From: Moellerella wisconsensis ATCC 35017
GTDB taxonomy: Bacteria > Pseudomonadota > Gammaproteobacteria > Enterobacterales > Enterobacteriaceae
DNA length: 64,000 nt
Direction of reading: 5' to 3'
NCBI RefSeq assembly: GCF_001294465.1
Contig: NZ_LGAA01000026.1
Location: 310,001 to 374,000 of the forward strand
Below the pieces are notes generated by a model that saw only the letters and a list, made by a program, of their open reading frames with translations, was not told the origin of the DNA and did no database searches. The position numbers and the translations under genes are program-made. How positions within the stretch are numbered: the stretch's first letter is position 1; each line of letters starts with the position of its first letter. This document shows positions 28,458-40,396 of the stretch, one piece after another.

Positions 28458-29138
28458 ATGTTTTATGAATTTAACTGGAGCTCAATCGTTCCTAGCTGGC
28501 CATTTCTGGTCGACGGATTGATTATTACCGCAAAAATTACCCTCACAGCAATCGCCGTCGGAATTGTGTGGGGTACAATACTTGCTATGATGCGTCTTTC
28601 ACGCTTTAAGCTAGTCAGCTGGTTTGCCGCATTATATGTAAATATTTTTCGCTCCGTGCCTTTAGTGATGGTGCTGCTATGGTTTTATTTAATAGTGCCT
28701 AACTTATTACAAAATGTTCTAGGTATATCCCCAAAAAGTGATATTCGTTTAATCTCTGCGATGATAGCCTTTTCACTTTTTGAAGCAGCTTACTATTCAG
28801 AAATTATACGGGCAGGCATTATGAGTATTGCTCGCGGACAGTCTTCAGCGGCTTTAGCGTTAGGGATGACACGCATGCAGTCGATGAGATTAGTTATATT
28901 ACCTCAGGCATTTCGTGCGATGGTTCCCCTACTATTAACTCAAGGGATTGTGCTCTTTCAAGATTCATCGTTAGTCTATGTATTAAGTTTGACTGATTTC
29001 TTCCGTATGGCGACCAATATCGGCGATCGCGATGGAACCCAAGTAGAAATGGTATTATTTGCAGGTTTTGTTTACTTTATTATTAGTTTTTCTGCGTCTA
29101 TGCTGGTGAACTATCTTAAGAAAAGGACGGTTTCATGA
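28458..29138 (+). CDS. gltK: Glutamate/aspartate ABC transporter permease GltK
   Basis: 226 residues ([20 protein letters not shown]), about five membrane segments, EAA loop [28 protein letters not shown] lies just before its ATG, inside the end of gltJ. The stop overlaps the gltL ATG by 4 bp. Partner of GltJ in the channel. Confidence 0.95.
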   Translation: MFYEFNWSSIVPSWPFLVDGLIITAKITLTAIAVGIVWGTILAMMRLSRFKLVSWFAALYVNIFRSVPLVMVLLWFYLIVPNLLQNVLGISPKSDIRLISAMIAFSLFEAAYYSEIIRAGIMSIARGQSSAALALGMTRMQSMRLVILPQAFRAMVPLLLTQGIVLFQDSSLVYVLSLTDFFRMATNIGDRDGTQVEMVLFAGFVYFIISFSASMLVNYLKKRTVS

Positions 29139-29860
29139 TTACCCTGAAAAATGTATCCAAATGGTATGGTCAGTTTCAGGTGCTTACTGACTGCTCAACA
29201 GACGTCAAAAAAGGCGAAGTTGTGGTAGTTTGTGGGCCTTCTGGTTCGGGCAAATCCACCTTAATAAAAACAGTCAATGGCTTAGAACCTATCCAGCAAG
29301 GCGATATTTTTGTCGATGAAATTCATGTAAACGACAAAAAAACAGATTTAGCGAAATTGCGCTCCCGAGTGGGTATGGTTTTCCAGCACTTTGAGCTATT
29401 CCCTCACTTATCTATCATTGAAAACCTGACCTTGGCACAAATCAAGGTGTTAGGCCGCAGTAAAGCGGATTCCGAGGCGAAAGCGTTAAAATTATTAGAG
29501 CGTGTCGGCCTTTCGACCCATGCCAATAAATTTCCATCACAGCTCTCTGGTGGTCAACAGCAGCGGGTCGCCATTGCTCGCGCCTTATGTATGGATCCTA
29601 TCGCCATGCTGTTTGATGAGCCGACCTCGGCCCTTGATCCTGAAATGATTAACGAAGTTCTGGATGTTATGGTCGAGCTAGCCAATGAAGGGATGACCAT
29701 GATGGTTGTCACTCATGAAATGGGATTTGCGAAAAAAGTAGCGAATCGAGTGATTTTCATGGATGAAGGTAAAATTGTCGAAGACAGTAAAAAAGAAGAT
29801 TTCTTCGCCAATCCTAAATCCGAGCGAGCTAAAGATTTCTTAGCTAAAATTCTGCACTAA
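29135..29860 (+). CDS. gltL: Glutamate/aspartate ABC transporter ATPase GltL
   Basis: 241 residues, the same as E. coli. Walker [13 protein letters not shown], signature [17 protein letters not shown], Walker [13 protein letters not shown], switch His in VVTHEMGFA. It powers GltJK. A strong terminator follows 35 bp downstream. Confidence 0.96.
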   Translation: MITLKNVSKWYGQFQVLTDCSTDVKKGEVVVVCGPSGSGKSTLIKTVNGLEPIQQGDIFVDEIHVNDKKTDLAKLRSRVGMVFQHFELFPHLSIIENLTLAQIKVLGRSKADSEAKALKLLERVGLSTHANKFPSQLSGGQQQRVAIARALCMDPIAMLFDEPTSALDPEMINEVLDVMVELANEGMTMMVVTHEMGFAKKVANRVIFMDEGKIVEDSKKEDFFANPKSERAKDFLAKILH

Positions 29861-29895
29861 TCAGATACTCACCCCGCTATTTATTATCATTATAA

Positions 29896-29930
29896 TCCCA
29901 AGGAGCGGTGCTCTTTGGGAATTTGTTTTT
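29896..29930 (+). terminator. gltIJKL terminator
   Basis: 11-bp stem TCCCAAGGAGC/GCTCTTTGGGA (one G-U), 3-nt loop, then ATTTGTTTTT. Confidence 0.9.
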
Positions 29931-30177
29931 ATCGCTATTACTATTTTTTCACGTCAAACAATACCAATCACCTTCATTTTTAGTTAAGTTGTTAGATTCA
30001 AGAGAGTAAAATCATCGGATATACTCATCAAGATGCAATAAAAACGGTTTTCTGTTTTATTCAACAGGTAACAGCTATTGTTGTTTTACGGTGTAATCCG
30101 CTATGCTATGCGGATCTAAACTAATTAAGACATTCACGCTACTGAGTAGCTTTACTCACCACAGGATTATCGGTGCC

Positions 30178-32760
30178 ATGCAAGAACAATATCGTCCAGA
30201 AGACATAGAATCTCAAGTACAGCGTCACTGGGAAGAAAAAAGAACATTCAAAGTGACAGAAGACAACAGCAAAGAAAAATACTATTGCCTGTCAATGCTA
30301 CCTTACCCTTCTGGTCGACTGCATATGGGCCACGTTCGTAATTACACCATTGGTGATGTTATTTCTCGTTATCAGCGTATGCTCGGCAAAAACGTGCTAC
30401 AACCAATTGGGTGGGATGCTTTTGGTCTGCCAGCAGAAGGTGCCGCAGTTAAAAACAACACTGCACCCGCGCCTTGGACCTATGCAAATATCGATTACAT
30501 GAAAGGCCAACTCAAAATGTTAGGCTTTGGTTACGATTGGGATCGCGAAATTGCCACCTGTACACCAGAATATTATCGTTGGGAACAATGGTTTTTCACT
30601 AAGCTGTATGAAAAAGGATTAGTGTATAAAAAAACCTCAGCCGTTAACTGGTGCCCACATGATCTGACCGTATTAGCTAACGAACAAGTAGTTGATGGCT
30701 GCTGCTGGCGCTGCGATACTCCGGTAGAACGCAAAGAAATTCCACAATGGTTTATTAAAATTACCGATTATGCGGAAGAACTGCTGAATGATTTAGATAA
30801 GCTAGATGAATGGCCTGAACAGGTTAAAACCATGCAGCGTAACTGGATCGGTCGTTCTGAAGGGGTAGAAATCACCTTCAATGTAGCTGACCGCGATGAC
30901 AAGTTAACGGTTTATACCACTCGCCCAGATACCTTTATGGGAGCGACTTATGTTGCCGTAGCTGCTGGGCATCCGTTAGCTCAAGAAGCGGCAGCGAATA
31001 ATCTTCAACTAGCTGGTTTTATTGAAGAATGTCGTGCGACTAAAATGGCAGAAGCTGACATGGCGACCATGGAGAAAAAAGGTTTAGCCACCGGCTTTTA
31101 TGCTGTCCATCCTTTAACTCAAGAAAAACTACCTATTTGGGTAGCTAACTTTGTGCTGATGGAATACGGCACCGGAGCAGTTATGGCTGTTCCTGCACAT
31201 GACCAACGTGATTGGGAATTTGCACATAAATATTCATTACCTATTAAAGCAGTAATCGCTGATGCCGAAGGAAATCAACCTGATATCAGCGAAGCTGCAA
31301 TGACGGATAAAAACAGCCTGATTAACTCGGGTGAGTTTGACGGCTTATCAAACGAAGCCGGCTTCAATGCGATTGCAGATAAACTGGTTGAGATGGGGGT
31401 AGGTCAACGTAAAGTTAACTATCGTCTGCGCGACTGGGGAGTTTCTCGTCAACGTTATTGGGGCGCACCAATTCCAATGGCAACGTTGGAAGATGGCACT
31501 GTGGTTCCTGTTCCTGAAGACCAACTGCCGGTGATCCTACCAGAAGATGTCACCATGGACGGCATTACTAGCCCAATAAAAGCAGATCCTGAGTGGGCAA
31601 AAACTACCGTTAATGGCCTGCCAGCACTGCGTGAAACCGATACCTTTGATACCTTTATGGAATCATCATGGTATTACGCGCGTTATACTTGCCCTCAATT
31701 TGATGATGGCATGCTTGATCCCGCAGCGGCAAACTATTGGCTGCCTGTTGATCAATATATTGGCGGTATCGAACACGCTATCATGCATTTAATGTATTTC
31801 CGTTTCTTCCATAAATTAATGCGCGATGCGGGTTTAGTGAACTCTGATGAACCAGCCAAACGTCTGCTGTGCCAAGGTATGGTACTCGCCGATGCGTTTT
31901 ATTATATTGGTGAAGATGGTCAGCGTGTATGGATCTCGCCAGTCGATGCTATTGTTGAACGGGACGAGAAAGGCCGCATCACTAAAGCGGTGGATAGTGA
32001 AGGACGTGAGCTTGTCTATACTGGCATGAGCAAAATGTCGAAATCAAAAAATAACGGTATCGACCCACAATTGATGGTCGAAAAATACGGTGCTGATACC
32101 GTTCGTTTATTCATGATGTTTGCTGCGCCACCAGAATTAACTTTAGAATGGCAAGAATCTAGCGTTGAAGGGGCTAACCGCTTCGTCCGTCGTGTTTGGC
32201 GTCTGGTCCATGAGCATTCCCAAAAAGGAACCGCTGCAGCATTAAATATCACAACATTGACCGCTGAACAAAAAGATCTACGTCGTGATCTGCATAAAAC
32301 GATCGCCAAAGTAACCGATGATATTGGTCGTCGTTATGCCTTTAACACCGCTATTGCCGCGATAATGGAGTTCATGAATAAACTGACCCGTGCGCCGCAG
32401 GAAACTGAACAAGACCGTGCGTTAATGCAAGAGTCATTAGATGCAATCGTCCGCATGTTGTCACCAATTATTCCTCACGCCTGTTTCGAAATGTGGAAAG
32501 CGTTGGGTCATAATGAAGACATCGATTTCTCCGCATGGCCAGTTGCTGATGAAAAAGCTATGGTCGACGACACTAAACTGGTTGTCGTGCAGGTTAACGG
32601 AAAAGTACGTGGTCGAATTACTGTTCCAGCAGATGCCACGCAAGAGTTTGTTCAAGAAATGGCATCACAAGAGTACAGCGTGACTAAATATCTTGAGGGT
32701 GTCACTATTCGCAAAGTGATTTATGTACCAGGTAAATTATTGAATCTGGTTGTTGGCTAA
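30178..32760 (+). CDS. leuS: Leucyl-tRNA synthetase
   Basis: 860 residues, the same length as E. coli LeuS. Class I synthetase: HIGH-type motif [14 protein letters not shown], the editing CP1 domain (about 225-415, [11 protein letters not shown]), KMSKS motif [12 protein letters not shown] and the C-terminal leucine-specific domain ending [12 protein letters not shown] at 30178 gives the conserved [11 protein letters not shown]. An upstream in-frame start would add 25 unconserved residues. First gene of leuS-lptE-holA-nadD. Confidence 0.97.
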   Translation: MQEQYRPEDIESQVQRHWEEKRTFKVTEDNSKEKYYCLSMLPYPSGRLHMGHVRNYTIGDVISRYQRMLGKNVLQPIGWDAFGLPAEGAAVKNNTAPAPWTYANIDYMKGQLKMLGFGYDWDREIATCTPEYYRWEQWFFTKLYEKGLVYKKTSAVNWCPHDLTVLANEQVVDGCCWRCDTPVERKEIPQWFIKITDYAEELLNDLDKLDEWPEQVKTMQRNWIGRSEGVEITFNVADRDDKLTVYTTRPDTFMGATYVAVAAGHPLAQEAAANNLQLAGFIEECRATKMAEADMATMEKKGLATGFYAVHPLTQEKLPIWVANFVLMEYGTGAVMAVPAHDQRDWEFAHKYSLPIKAVIADAEGNQPDISEAAMTDKNSLINSGEFDGLSNEAGFNAIADKLVEMGVGQRKVNYRLRDWGVSRQRYWGAPIPMATLEDGTVVPVPEDQLPVILPEDVTMDGITSPIKADPEWAKTTVNGLPALRETDTFDTFMESSWYYARYTCPQFDDGMLDPAAANYWLPVDQYIGGIEHAIMHLMYFRFFHKLMRDAGLVNSDEPAKRLLCQGMVLADAFYYIGEDGQRVWISPVDAIVERDEKGRITKAVDSEGRELVYTGMSKMSKSKNNGIDPQLMVEKYGADTVRLFMMFAAPPELTLEWQESSVEGANRFVRRVWRLVHEHSQKGTAAALNITTLTAEQKDLRRDLHKTIAKVTDDIGRRYAFNTAIAAIMEFMNKLTRAPQETEQDRALMQESLDAIVRMLSPIIPHACFEMWKALGHNEDIDFSAWPVADEKAMVDDTKLVVVQVNGKVRGRITVPADATQEFVQEMASQEYSVTKYLEGVTIRKVIYVPGKLLNLVVG

Positions 32761-32773
32761 TAAAGGAGGCCAG

Positions 32774-33325
32774 GTGCGATATCTGATAACTCTATTATTA
32801 AGCATGGCGGTGCTAGTCACCGCCGGTTGTGGCTTTCGTTTACAAGGAACCACTCAGGTTCCTGAAGAACTGAGAACCCTTCAGCTTAGTACGTCGGACC
32901 CTTATGGTCCGCTAGCTCGCGCTGTGCGCGAGCAGCTACGTCTTAGCAATGTAAAAATTGTAGAACATGGACGCGCAGATATTCCGGTACTGAAAATTAC
33001 CGGATCATCTGAAAATACAGAAACAGTATCAATCTATCAAGATGGTAAAGCAGCAGAAAAACAGCTGAATTTCTATCTGAATGCTCAGGTAATTATGCCT
33101 GATGGTGCTGTATACCCATTGCAAAGCCGAGTTGAGCGTGCATTCTTCGATAACCCATTAGAAGCACTAGCAAAAGATGCTGAAAATGATTTAGTTAAGC
33201 AAGAAATGCGTGAACAAGCTGCGCGTATATTGGTTCGTAAATTGTTAATTATCCATAGCGCAGAGCAACAAAAAGCCGAAGCGCGTAATGCGATTCAACC
33301 GACCGATACCGTAACTCAGCAATGA
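32774..33325 (+). CDS. lptE: LPS-assembly lipoprotein LptE
   Basis: 183 residues. Outer-membrane lipoprotein that plugs LptD and helps insert LPS. Lipobox VTAGC, with the acylated Cys at residue 18. The core has [20 protein letters not shown] and [16 protein letters not shown] as in E. coli LptE. GTG at 32774 follows a strong AAAGGAGG site and gives [14 protein letters not shown], matching relatives. It starts 13 bp after leuS and overlaps holA by 4 bp. Confidence 0.94.
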   Translation: MRYLITLLLSMAVLVTAGCGFRLQGTTQVPEELRTLQLSTSDPYGPLARAVREQLRLSNVKIVEHGRADIPVLKITGSSENTETVSIYQDGKAAEKQLNFYLNAQVIMPDGAVYPLQSRVERAFFDNPLEALAKDAENDLVKQEMREQAARILVRKLLIIHSAEQQKAEARNAIQPTDTVTQQ

Positions 33326-34359
33326 CACGTATCTATCCAGAACAACTGTCCTCTCAATTGCAAGATGCATTGAGAGGGAGTTACTTGCTGTGGGGCAACG
33401 AGCCTCTGCTGTTACAGGAATGCCAAGATAAAATTCGTCAAGCCGCCCTGCATCAAGGGTTTACTGAACATTTTAGCTTTTCATTAGATGCTCAAACTGA
33501 TTGGGATGAAATTTTTTCTCTCTGTCAATCCATGAGCCTATTTGCAAGCCGTCAGATATTAACCTTGATGTTGCCTGAAAATGGCCCCAATGCGGCCATG
33601 GCTGAAAAACTAACTCAATTATCGACACTGCTACATTCTGATCTGCTGTTAATTTTGCGTGGACACAAACTCACCAAAGCTCAAGAAAACAGCCGTTGGT
33701 TTAAAGATATCAGTAGCAATGGGTTATACATCAGTTGCTTAACCCCTGAGTATCAGCGCCTACCACAATGGGTGGCTCAACGAGCTAAACATTTGGGGCT
33801 CACTTTAGAAGAGCAAGCCAATCAACTGTTATGTTACTGCTATGAAGGCAATTTATTAGCTTTATCGCAAGCGCTTGAGCGCTTATCTCTGCTGTACCCT
33901 GATGGTAAATTGACCCTGCTACGCGTTGAAACGGCGGTCGATGACGCGGCGCATTTTACTCCATATCATTGGATTGATGCACTACTGGCGGGTAAACCTC
34001 AACGTGCATGGCATATATTAAATCAATTACATCAAGAAGATATGGAAGCTGTTATTTTACTGCGTTCAATTCAACGTGATTTAATGTTATTGCTTACGCT
34101 CAAAAAACAATCGACACACACCCCATTAAAAAACTTATTTGATCAGCATAGAGTCTGGCAAAATAGACGCGCGTTGCTCTCCAGTGCTCTGCAACGATTA
34201 AGCCTAGCGCAATTACAATCGGCCATTCAACTACTCACGCAAGCCGAACTAAAAGCTAAACAAGATTATAGCCAACCGGTATGGCCTGATTTAGAAACCT
34301 TATCGATGCTACTGTGTGGTAAAACCTTACCGGAGAGTTTGATTGATGGGATTGAATAA
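33322..34359 (+). CDS. holA: DNA polymerase III delta subunit
   Basis: 345 residues (E. coli 343). The 'wrench' subunit of the clamp loader that opens the beta clamp. N-terminal [30 protein letters not shown] and the beta-interacting SLFASRQ region (near residue 73) are visible. The ATG overlaps the lptE stop (ATGA). Its 3' end overlaps nadD by 14 bp. Confidence 0.95.
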   Translation: MTRIYPEQLSSQLQDALRGSYLLWGNEPLLLQECQDKIRQAALHQGFTEHFSFSLDAQTDWDEIFSLCQSMSLFASRQILTLMLPENGPNAAMAEKLTQLSTLLHSDLLLILRGHKLTKAQENSRWFKDISSNGLYISCLTPEYQRLPQWVAQRAKHLGLTLEEQANQLLCYCYEGNLLALSQALERLSLLYPDGKLTLLRVETAVDDAAHFTPYHWIDALLAGKPQRAWHILNQLHQEDMEAVILLRSIQRDLMLLLTLKKQSTHTPLKNLFDQHRVWQNRRALLSSALQRLSLAQLQSAIQLLTQAELKAKQDYSQPVWPDLETLSMLLCGKTLPESLIDGIE

Positions 34360-35017
34360 CCCAGTGCCAGCCTCATTAGGATTACAAGCTCTATTTGGCG
34401 GAACGTTCGATCCTATTCACTATGGTCATTTACGCCCTGTCGAAATGTTGGCAAAAACTACCGGCTTAGCGCAGGTTATTTTACTGCCTAACCATGTTCC
34501 TCCTCATCGACCACAACCCGAAGCTAGCGCCCAGCAGCGGGTTGCGATGGTAGAATTAGCCATACAAAACAATCCGTTATTTAGTTTGGATACGCGTGAA
34601 TTAGCCCGAGAAACTCCCTCTTATACTCTCGACACGCTCCGCGAACTGCGCCATCAACTAGGCCACCAGCAGCCGCTCGCCTTTATCATAGGCCAAGATT
34701 CTTTGTTATCGATTAATACTTGGTATCAATGGGAAGAGTTACTGCAAAATTGCCATCTTTTAGTCTGCGCGCGTCCCGGTTATGCGACCCGCTTCGCACA
34801 GCCTGAAATGCAACAGTGGCTAGAGACTCATCAAACTCGCGATCCTGCACAATTATCGGTACAACCACACGGATTAATCTTTCTCGCAGATACGCCATTA
34901 ATTAATATTTCAGCCACCGAGATTAGAAACCGCTTACATGCGGGCGATTCATGTGCTGATTTATTACCGCCCGCCGTATTACGCTATATTCGCCAACATT
35001 CACTGTATCAAGACTAG
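34346..35017 (+). CDS. nadD: Nicotinate-mononucleotide adenylyltransferase
   Basis: 223 residues. Makes deamido-NAD from NaMN and [17 protein letters not shown] carries the nucleotidyltransferase HxGH motif; the C-terminal [13 protein letters not shown] is the ISxTxIR motif. It has about 10 more N-terminal residues ([12 protein letters not shown]) than E. coli NadD. ATG at 34346 has GGAGAG 8 nt upstream; a TTG just before it is less likely. cobC, next in E. coli, is absent. Confidence 0.94.
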   Translation: MGLNNPVPASLGLQALFGGTFDPIHYGHLRPVEMLAKTTGLAQVILLPNHVPPHRPQPEASAQQRVAMVELAIQNNPLFSLDTRELARETPSYTLDTLRELRHQLGHQQPLAFIIGQDSLLSINTWYQWEELLQNCHLLVCARPGYATRFAQPEMQQWLETHQTRDPAQLSVQPHGLIFLADTPLINISATEIRNRLHAGDSCADLLPPAVLRYIRQHSLYQD

Positions 35018-35062
35018 TTTTTCAGAAAAGACAGGTGATCAAACAAATTCAGGTCTGAAAAA

Positions 35063-35785
35063 TTAGAGTAATTTTCTCCATTGATTAGCGGAGGGATAAG
35101 GTAAAAAGTAACGTTGTTGGCTCAAATAATCATCTGGATGTCGCTGCAATAACTCCAGCATAAACTCGATAGGCTGAGATAGATTAGCTCGCTGATGGCG
35201 ATAGTCGTCGATTAATTGTGTCAGTTGAGCTTTTTCATCGCCGCTAATATTCTTTTTAAAATAACCTTGTAAATGAGACAACGTGTTCGATTGATCGCCT
35301 CGTTTTGGTGGATTCGAGGTTATCGCCAATAAATAATCACAATATTCTGCAAAAAAAGCTGCCAAATTAGGCATTTTATATGCATCAGCGATCATCTTGC
35401 CCGATTTTTTATAACCGGCTTGCGAATATGACATGAATAAATATTTATATTTGCTATGAAATTCAATCAAGGATTTCACTGACAAATTATCCTTATATTG
35501 CTGTAATTCATTCAGCATAAATACACGCTGCATAAAATGGTCTAATGCTACCGGATCGGTCATGTCTGTCATGCACAATGTTGGTAATCCGCGACACTCA
35601 GGTGCAATTTTCTCAGCAAAAATAATTCCTGCTATTTTAATTTCTTCTTCAAACTGATCACCAACCTGCTGTAAATTAAGCTCAGAAGAAAGACATTGAA
35701 TCAGCTTATTATTCCGTTCCGCGGCGAAATATTCATTCCAATCTTCAGCGGATAAATAAACTCGGATATTAGGTTTTGTTTTCAT
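35063..35785 (-). CDS. DUF1722 (YbgA-like) protein with an unusual N-terminal domain
   Basis: 240 residues. The C-terminal part (about 105-240) is a DUF1722 domain: LIEFHSKYKYLFMSYSQAGY, LSHLQGYFKKNISGDEKAQL and the ending HPDDYLSQQRYFLPYP. In many bacteria this domain is fused to DUF523 (TudS, a thiouracil desulfurase). Residues 78-97 here resemble the usual linker before DUF1722 (DPVALDHFMQRVFMLNEL), but the first 75 residues lack the cysteine motifs of an Fe-S DUF523. Function is unknown. It sits on the opposite strand between nadD and rsfS, where E. coli has cobC, so it is probably an insertion relative to the ancestral order. Confidence 0.75.
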   Translation of the reverse strand: MKTKPNIRVYLSAEDWNEYFAAERNNKLIQCLSSELNLQQVGDQFEEEIKIAGIIFAEKIAPECRGLPTLCMTDMTDPVALDHFMQRVFMLNELQQYKDNLSVKSLIEFHSKYKYLFMSYSQAGYKKSGKMIADAYKMPNLAAFFAEYCDYLLAITSNPPKRGDQSNTLSHLQGYFKKNISGDEKAQLTQLIDDYRHQRANLSQPIEFMLELLQRHPDDYLSQQRYFLPYPSANQWRKLL

Positions 35786-35986
35786 AGTGAATTACATTTA
35801 TTCCTTAGCCGATTATTCGCTATTTTATCAGCGAATTAGAATAACTATTAAAATGAGGACTGTATCTTAATCAACGGATAAGATACGCCAAGGATCAACT
35901 GACAATTTTTTACATATACTTGCATCAACTGATAGTGAAGCTAGCTAATTTATTTTAGTATAAATAGCTGAAGGAAAAATATATCG

Positions 35987-36091
35987 ATGCATTATTATAC
36001 GCATGTTATACAAGCAACTATACCGGTAATGACACTGATAACTGTATATGCATTAATCTGGCTTGTCTGGCCTGAATACACGCTAGGTTAG
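35987..36091 (+). CDS. Possible 34-residue single-pass membrane protein
   Basis: ATG with AAGGAA 10 nt upstream. The product begins MHYYTHVIQATIPVM, continues TLITVYALIWLVW and ends PEYTLG. Residues about 10-28 form one hydrophobic helix with aromatic residues at both ends, a common form of bacterial small membrane proteins. There is a TATAAA at 35959-35964 but no good -35. I do not recognise it; it may be chance in AT-rich DNA. Confidence 0.33.
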   Translation: MHYYTHVIQATIPVMTLITVYALIWLVWPEYTLG

Positions 36092-36151
36092 CGTAAAAAA
36101 CACTGAGTTAGGGTTAAAAAGGTGTTATTATAGGAAATTCTCGGTTGTAAA

Positions 36152-36179
36152 TTGACAAGCTAAATTCAGCTGTTATTCT
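36152..36179 (+). promoter_or_regulatory. Probable promoter of the rsfS-rlmH-mrdAB operon
   Basis: TTGACA (36152-36157), 16-bp spacer, TATTCT (36174-36179). It would give a leader of about 360 nt that includes two repeat patches. Confidence 0.55.
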
Positions 36180-36192
36180 TTCGGCCGAGGTT

Positions 36193-36220
36193 TTTAAGAC
36201 ATAGGCTTTAAGACATGCGT
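36193..36220. repeat. 14-bp direct tandem pair
   Basis: TTTAAGACATAGGC then TTTAAGACATGCGT, first ten bases identical, head to tail. It begins just after the rsfS promoter candidate. Confidence 0.75.
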
Positions 36221-36308
36221 TCACTGTATTGGCGGTCTTTAACGGTTATCTGAGTTTGTTAACTCGGTGCCATTATCGAAATGTCGTTGTTAAAATGTCC
36301 GGGCTGAA

Positions 36309-36340
36309 ATATCAGCGCTATATTCAGCGCGATATCAGAA
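36309..36340. repeat. Three 11-12-bp tandem repeats
   Basis: ATATCAGCGCT, ATATTCAGCGCG and the partial ATATCAGAA in direct succession in the rsfS leader. Confidence 0.7.
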
Positions 36341-36546
36341 CTAAAAGCCTCTATTATTCTAGAATACACTACCTGCTCATCAAAATTCATTGATAATAAT
36401 TTTATCGATGGAATAAGGTATCAGGCTAGCAAGCACCATTAGCGCTATTCTAAAATAGAAACCGAGCAGAGACATCGTCACTACTATCATCGCTAAAAGC
36501 GTGTTTTAACCATTTAATAGATTAATTTATTTTGAGGGTGAACCTT

Positions 36547-36864
36547 TTGCAAGGAACTGAACTCCAACAATTTATCATTGCTAGACTCGAAGATTCAAAA
36601 GCTGAAGATATGGTAACTATCGATGTTCGAGGAAAATCTAGTGTTACTGACTGTATGATCATCTGTACGGGAACTTCTAGCCGTCATTTGGCATCTGTTG
36701 CCGATAAACTGATTGATGAATGTCGCAAAAATGGATTACAACCACTGGGTGTTGAAGGTCAAGGTGTTTCTGACTGGATTGTTGTTGACCTAGGTGAAGC
36801 TATTGTTCATGTTATGCAAGACGAAAGTCGTCGCATGTATGAGCTGGAAAAACTCTGGAGCTGA
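36547..36864 (+). CDS. rsfS: Ribosome silencing factor RsfS
   Basis: 105 residues, the same as E. coli. Binds uL14 on the 50S subunit and blocks subunit joining in starvation. Blocks: [36 protein letters not shown]. The start is a TTG at 36547: GAGGG lies 8 nt upstream and the resulting MQGTELQQF matches relatives, while the TTG at 36532 has no site. Confidence 0.93.
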   Translation: MQGTELQQFIIARLEDSKAEDMVTIDVRGKSSVTDCMIICTGTSSRHLASVADKLIDECRKNGLQPLGVEGQGVSDWIVVDLGEAIVHVMQDESRRMYELEKLWS

Positions 36865-36866
36865 GT

Positions 36867-37337
36867 TTGAAATTACAACTCATTGCTGTCGGAACAAAAA
36901 TGCCGGACTGGGTTCAGACCGGCTTTATGGATTATCTGCATCGTTTTCCTAAAGATATGCCATTTGAATTAACAGAAATTCCCGCAGGTAAACGCGGTAA
37001 AAATGCTGATATCAAGCGTATCTTAGAAAAAGAAGGTGAGCAAATGCTCTCCGTTGTTGGTAAAGGTAACCGTATTGTGACGTTGGATATCCCAGGCTCG
37101 CGCTGGGATACGCCTCAGTTAGCTGGGCAACTTGAGCGCTGGAAGCTAGATGGACGGAATGTTAGTTTGCTAATTGGTGGTCCCGAAGGTTTAGCCCCCG
37201 CATGTAAAGCCGCCGCAGAACAAAGCTGGTCACTTTCACCATTAACCATGCCCCATCCACTGGTGCGTGTTCTGGTGGCTGAAAGTTTATACCGCGCGTG
37301 GAGCATTACCACTAATCACCCCTATCATCGGGAATAA
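36867..37337 (+). CDS. rlmH: 23S rRNA pseudouridine-1915 N3-methyltransferase
   Basis: 156 residues (E. coli 155). A SPOUT methyltransferase acting on the 70S ribosome at position 1915. The trefoil-knot motifs are LLIGGPEGL and the C-terminal [23 protein letters not shown]. It starts with TTG, 2 bp after the rsfS stop, with TGGAG just before. Translated together with rsfS. Confidence 0.95.
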   Translation: MKLQLIAVGTKMPDWVQTGFMDYLHRFPKDMPFELTEIPAGKRGKNADIKRILEKEGEQMLSVVGKGNRIVTLDIPGSRWDTPQLAGQLERWKLDGRNVSLLIGGPEGLAPACKAAAEQSWSLSPLTMPHPLVRVLVAESLYRAWSITTNHPYHRE

Positions 37338-37373
37338 TCACGTTGTTATCACTGGCTTTAATCTGGCATTGGG

Positions 37374-39266
37374 ATGAAAAATAAACGCACCCCTTTTCGC
37401 GACCATACCGCTGAATCTGTTCTGTTCATTCGCCGGGCTCTCGTAGCATTTGGCGTTATTGTCATATTAAGCGGAATTCTTATGGTCAATCTGTATAACC
37501 TACAGATTGTTCGCCATGATGATTATCAAACGCGCTCCAATGATAACCGCATAAAATTAGTCCCAATTCCACCTAGCCGCGGGATTATTTTTGATCGCCA
37601 TGGCGTACCTTTGGCACTAAATCGTACCATCTATCAACTTGAGATAGTGCCCGAAAAAGTCAGTAATTTAGCCGATATGTTTGAGCAATTGCGCGATGTA
37701 ATTGGCTTAACCGATGAAGATATCGCTAATTTTGAAAAAGAACGCAAGCGTTCACGTCGTTTTACGTCTATCCCACTAAAAACGCCCTTAAATGAAATCC
37801 AAGTTGCGCGTTTTGCTGTTGATCAATATAAATTTCCCGGCTTAGAAGTAAAAGGCTATCAGCGGCGTTATTATCCTTATAACTCAGCTCTTACTCACGT
37901 TATTGGCTATGTAGCTAAAATTAATGATAAAGATGTCGAACGCTTAGATAAAGAAGGCCTATTAGCCAATTATGCAGCCAGTCATGATATCGGTAAGTTG
38001 GGTATCGAACGTTATTATGAAGACGTTTTACACGGTAAAACGGGCTATGAAGAAGTCGAAGTCAACAGCCGAGGGCGAGTTATCCGCCAGCTGCATGAGC
38101 AACCACCGCAAGCTGGTCGTGATATCTATTTGACTATCGATCTTGAATTGCAATCTTATATCGAACAATTGCTCACTACGAGTAGAGCGGCAGTGGTGGT
38201 GACCGATCCGCGCAGCGGAGAAATATTAGCGCTCGTATCAAACCCCAGTTATGATCCAAATTTATTTGTTAATGGCATTTCAAATACCGAATATCAGGGT
38301 TTGCTAAATAATCCCGATCGCCCATTAATTAACCGTACTACCCAAGGGTTGTACCCCCCTGCTTCGACTGTAAAACCCTTTATTTCAGTTGCCGCACTGA
38401 GTGAAAATGTGATCACTCCAAACACTACAATTTTTGATCCTGGCTGGTGGCAATTACCCGGTTCAGAAAAACGTTATCGTGACTGGAAACGCTGGGGCCA
38501 TGGTAAATTAAATGTAGTTAAATCGATTATTGAATCCGCTGATACTTTTTTCTATCAGGTTGCCTATGATATGGGTATTGATAGATTATCAGATTGGATG
38601 ATTAAATTCGGCTTTGGTGATTATACAGGCATCGATCTTTCCGAAGAACGTGCTGGTATTATGCCAACCCGTGAATGGAAACAAAAACGCTATAAAAAAC
38701 CGTGGTATCAAGGAGATACTATTCCTGTAGGTATAGGCCAAGGATATTGGACCGCGACCCCAATTCAGATGTCAAAAGCGCTAATGATCTTGATTAATGA
38801 CGGTATCGTTAAAACGCCTCATTTGTTATATGGTACTAAACTCGGTAATGCCATGGTGCCTTATGAACAAAAAGAAACTATCCATATAGGCGATATTCAT
38901 TCCGGTTATTGGGAATTAGCTAAGCAAGGCATGTACGGTGTAGCTAATGCGCCGAATGGAACGGGACGCCGCAGTTTTGTTGGTACGCCATATAAAGTAG
39001 CCGCCAAATCAGGTACCGCACAGGTCTTTAGTTATGAAACCTATAATGCCAGTAAATTGGCCGAGCATTTACGCGATCATAAATTGATGATTGCCTTTGC
39101 TCCCTATGAAAACCCTACCGTTTCAGTCGCTATTATTTTAGAAAATGGCGGTGCAGGTCCCGCAGTTGGTGATATCGTTCGCCAAATTTTTGACCATATT
39201 TTACTCGAAAAACCAAGTACCACATTGCCGACCAATCCCCCTTTAGGGCTGGAGGAAGACCGTTAA
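37374..39266 (+). CDS. mrdA: Penicillin-binding protein 2 (elongation transpeptidase)
   Basis: 630 residues (E. coli 633). Class B PBP of the rod complex. One N-terminal membrane anchor (about 24-44), a dimerisation/pedestal domain, then the transpeptidase with Ser331 in PPASTVKP (SxxK), SAD in IESADTFFY (SxN) and KSGTAQ (KTG-type). It cross-links lateral-wall peptidoglycan with RodA, which starts 4 bp after it. Confidence 0.96.
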   Translation: MKNKRTPFRDHTAESVLFIRRALVAFGVIVILSGILMVNLYNLQIVRHDDYQTRSNDNRIKLVPIPPSRGIIFDRHGVPLALNRTIYQLEIVPEKVSNLADMFEQLRDVIGLTDEDIANFEKERKRSRRFTSIPLKTPLNEIQVARFAVDQYKFPGLEVKGYQRRYYPYNSALTHVIGYVAKINDKDVERLDKEGLLANYAASHDIGKLGIERYYEDVLHGKTGYEEVEVNSRGRVIRQLHEQPPQAGRDIYLTIDLELQSYIEQLLTTSRAAVVVTDPRSGEILALVSNPSYDPNLFVNGISNTEYQGLLNNPDRPLINRTTQGLYPPASTVKPFISVAALSENVITPNTTIFDPGWWQLPGSEKRYRDWKRWGHGKLNVVKSIIESADTFFYQVAYDMGIDRLSDWMIKFGFGDYTGIDLSEERAGIMPTREWKQKRYKKPWYQGDTIPVGIGQGYWTATPIQMSKALMILINDGIVKTPHLLYGTKLGNAMVPYEQKETIHIGDIHSGYWELAKQGMYGVANAPNGTGRRSFVGTPYKVAAKSGTAQVFSYETYNASKLAEHLRDHKLMIAFAPYENPTVSVAIILENGGAGPAVGDIVRQIFDHILLEKPSTTLPTNPPLGLEEDR

Positions 39267-39270
39267 TATT

Positions 39271-40383
39271 ATGACTGACGACAAAAGAAAATTATCGCTG
39301 TCTATGCGTCTGCATATTGACGTTCCGATGCTCTTAATTATTGCCGCACTTTTAGCCTATAGCGCTTTTGTGATGTGGAGTGCTAGCGGGCAAGACATCG
39401 ACATGATGGAACGCAAACTTACCCAGATAACCAGTGGTATTGTGGTGATGTTAGTGATGGCGCAAATTCCGCCACGAGTTTATGAGAATTTTGCGCCGCA
39501 TTTATATATAGTTTGTGTGATTTTGCTGATTTTTGTTGATGCCTTTGGTCAAATTAGCAAAGGGGCTCAACGCTGGCTTGATTTAGGCATTATTCGGTTT
39601 CAGCCCTCAGAAATTGCCAAAATAGCGGTTCCGCTGATGGTTGCGCGCTTTATGAATCGCGATCTTTGCCCGCCATCCCTAAGAAATACCGCCATTGCGT
39701 TAGTATTAATTTTTGTTCCAACGCTGTTGGTCGCCGCACAGCCAGATTTAGGCACCTCAATTTTAGTTGCCTCCTCTGGATTATTTGTCCTGTTTTTAGC
39801 CGGTATGAGCTGGCGATTGATAGCTATTGCCGGTATCGCATTAGCCGCATTTATTCCAATTCTGTGGTTTTTCTTAATGCATGATTACCAACAAGCTCGG
39901 GTTATGATGTTACTCGACCCAGAAAGTGATCCTCTCGGTGCCGGTTATCATATTATTCAGTCCAAAATAGCTATTGGCTCCGGGGGATTATTTGGTAAAG
40001 GTTGGTTACATGGAACCCAATCACAACTTGAATTTTTACCCGAACGCCACACTGACTTTATTTTTGCCGTGGTCGCCGAAGAGTTAGGATTGGTTGGGGT
40101 GATTATTTTATTAGCGCTGTATTTATTGCTCATCATGCGAGGCTTATATATTGCTGCAAATGCACAAAATACCTTTGGTAGAGTCATGGTCGGGGGGTTA
40201 ATGTTGATCTTATTCGTCTATGTCTTCGTCAATATCGGTATGGTGAGTGGAATTTTACCGGTGGTCGGCGTTCCACTACCGCTGGTTAGCTATGGCGGCT
40301 CTGCACTGATTGTCTTAATGGCTGGATTCGGTATTATCATGTCGATACATACACACCGAAAATTCCTTTCGAAAAGTTTATAA
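39271..40383 (+). CDS. mrdB: Peptidoglycan glycosyltransferase RodA
   Basis: 370 residues, the same as E. coli. A SEDS-family polymerase with about ten membrane segments, the partner of PBP2 in the rod complex. Visible motifs: [21 protein letters not shown] (split here only for length), PDLGTSILV, and the conserved [17 protein letters not shown] with the Asp-containing loop. rlpA follows closely. Confidence 0.96.
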   Translation: MTDDKRKLSLSMRLHIDVPMLLIIAALLAYSAFVMWSASGQDIDMMERKLTQITSGIVVMLVMAQIPPRVYENFAPHLYIVCVILLIFVDAFGQISKGAQRWLDLGIIRFQPSEIAKIAVPLMVARFMNRDLCPPSLRNTAIALVLIFVPTLLVAAQPDLGTSILVASSGLFVLFLAGMSWRLIAIAGIALAAFIPILWFFLMHDYQQARVMMLLDPESDPLGAGYHIIQSKIAIGSGGLFGKGWLHGTQSQLEFLPERHTDFIFAVVAEELGLVGVIILLALYLLLIMRGLYIAANAQNTFGRVMVGGLMLILFVYVFVNIGMVSGILPVVGVPLPLVSYGGSALIVLMAGFGIIMSIHTHRKFLSKSL

Positions 40384-40396
40384 CATGAGGCTATGT

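Larger units (their letters stand above)
35786..36546. other. Long gap between the DUF1722 gene and rsfS
   Basis: About 760 bp. It contains a possible small membrane-protein ORF (35987-36091), a promoter candidate (36152-36179) and two tandem-repeat patches (36193-36220 and 36309-36340). Otherwise nothing recognisable. Confidence 0.6.
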
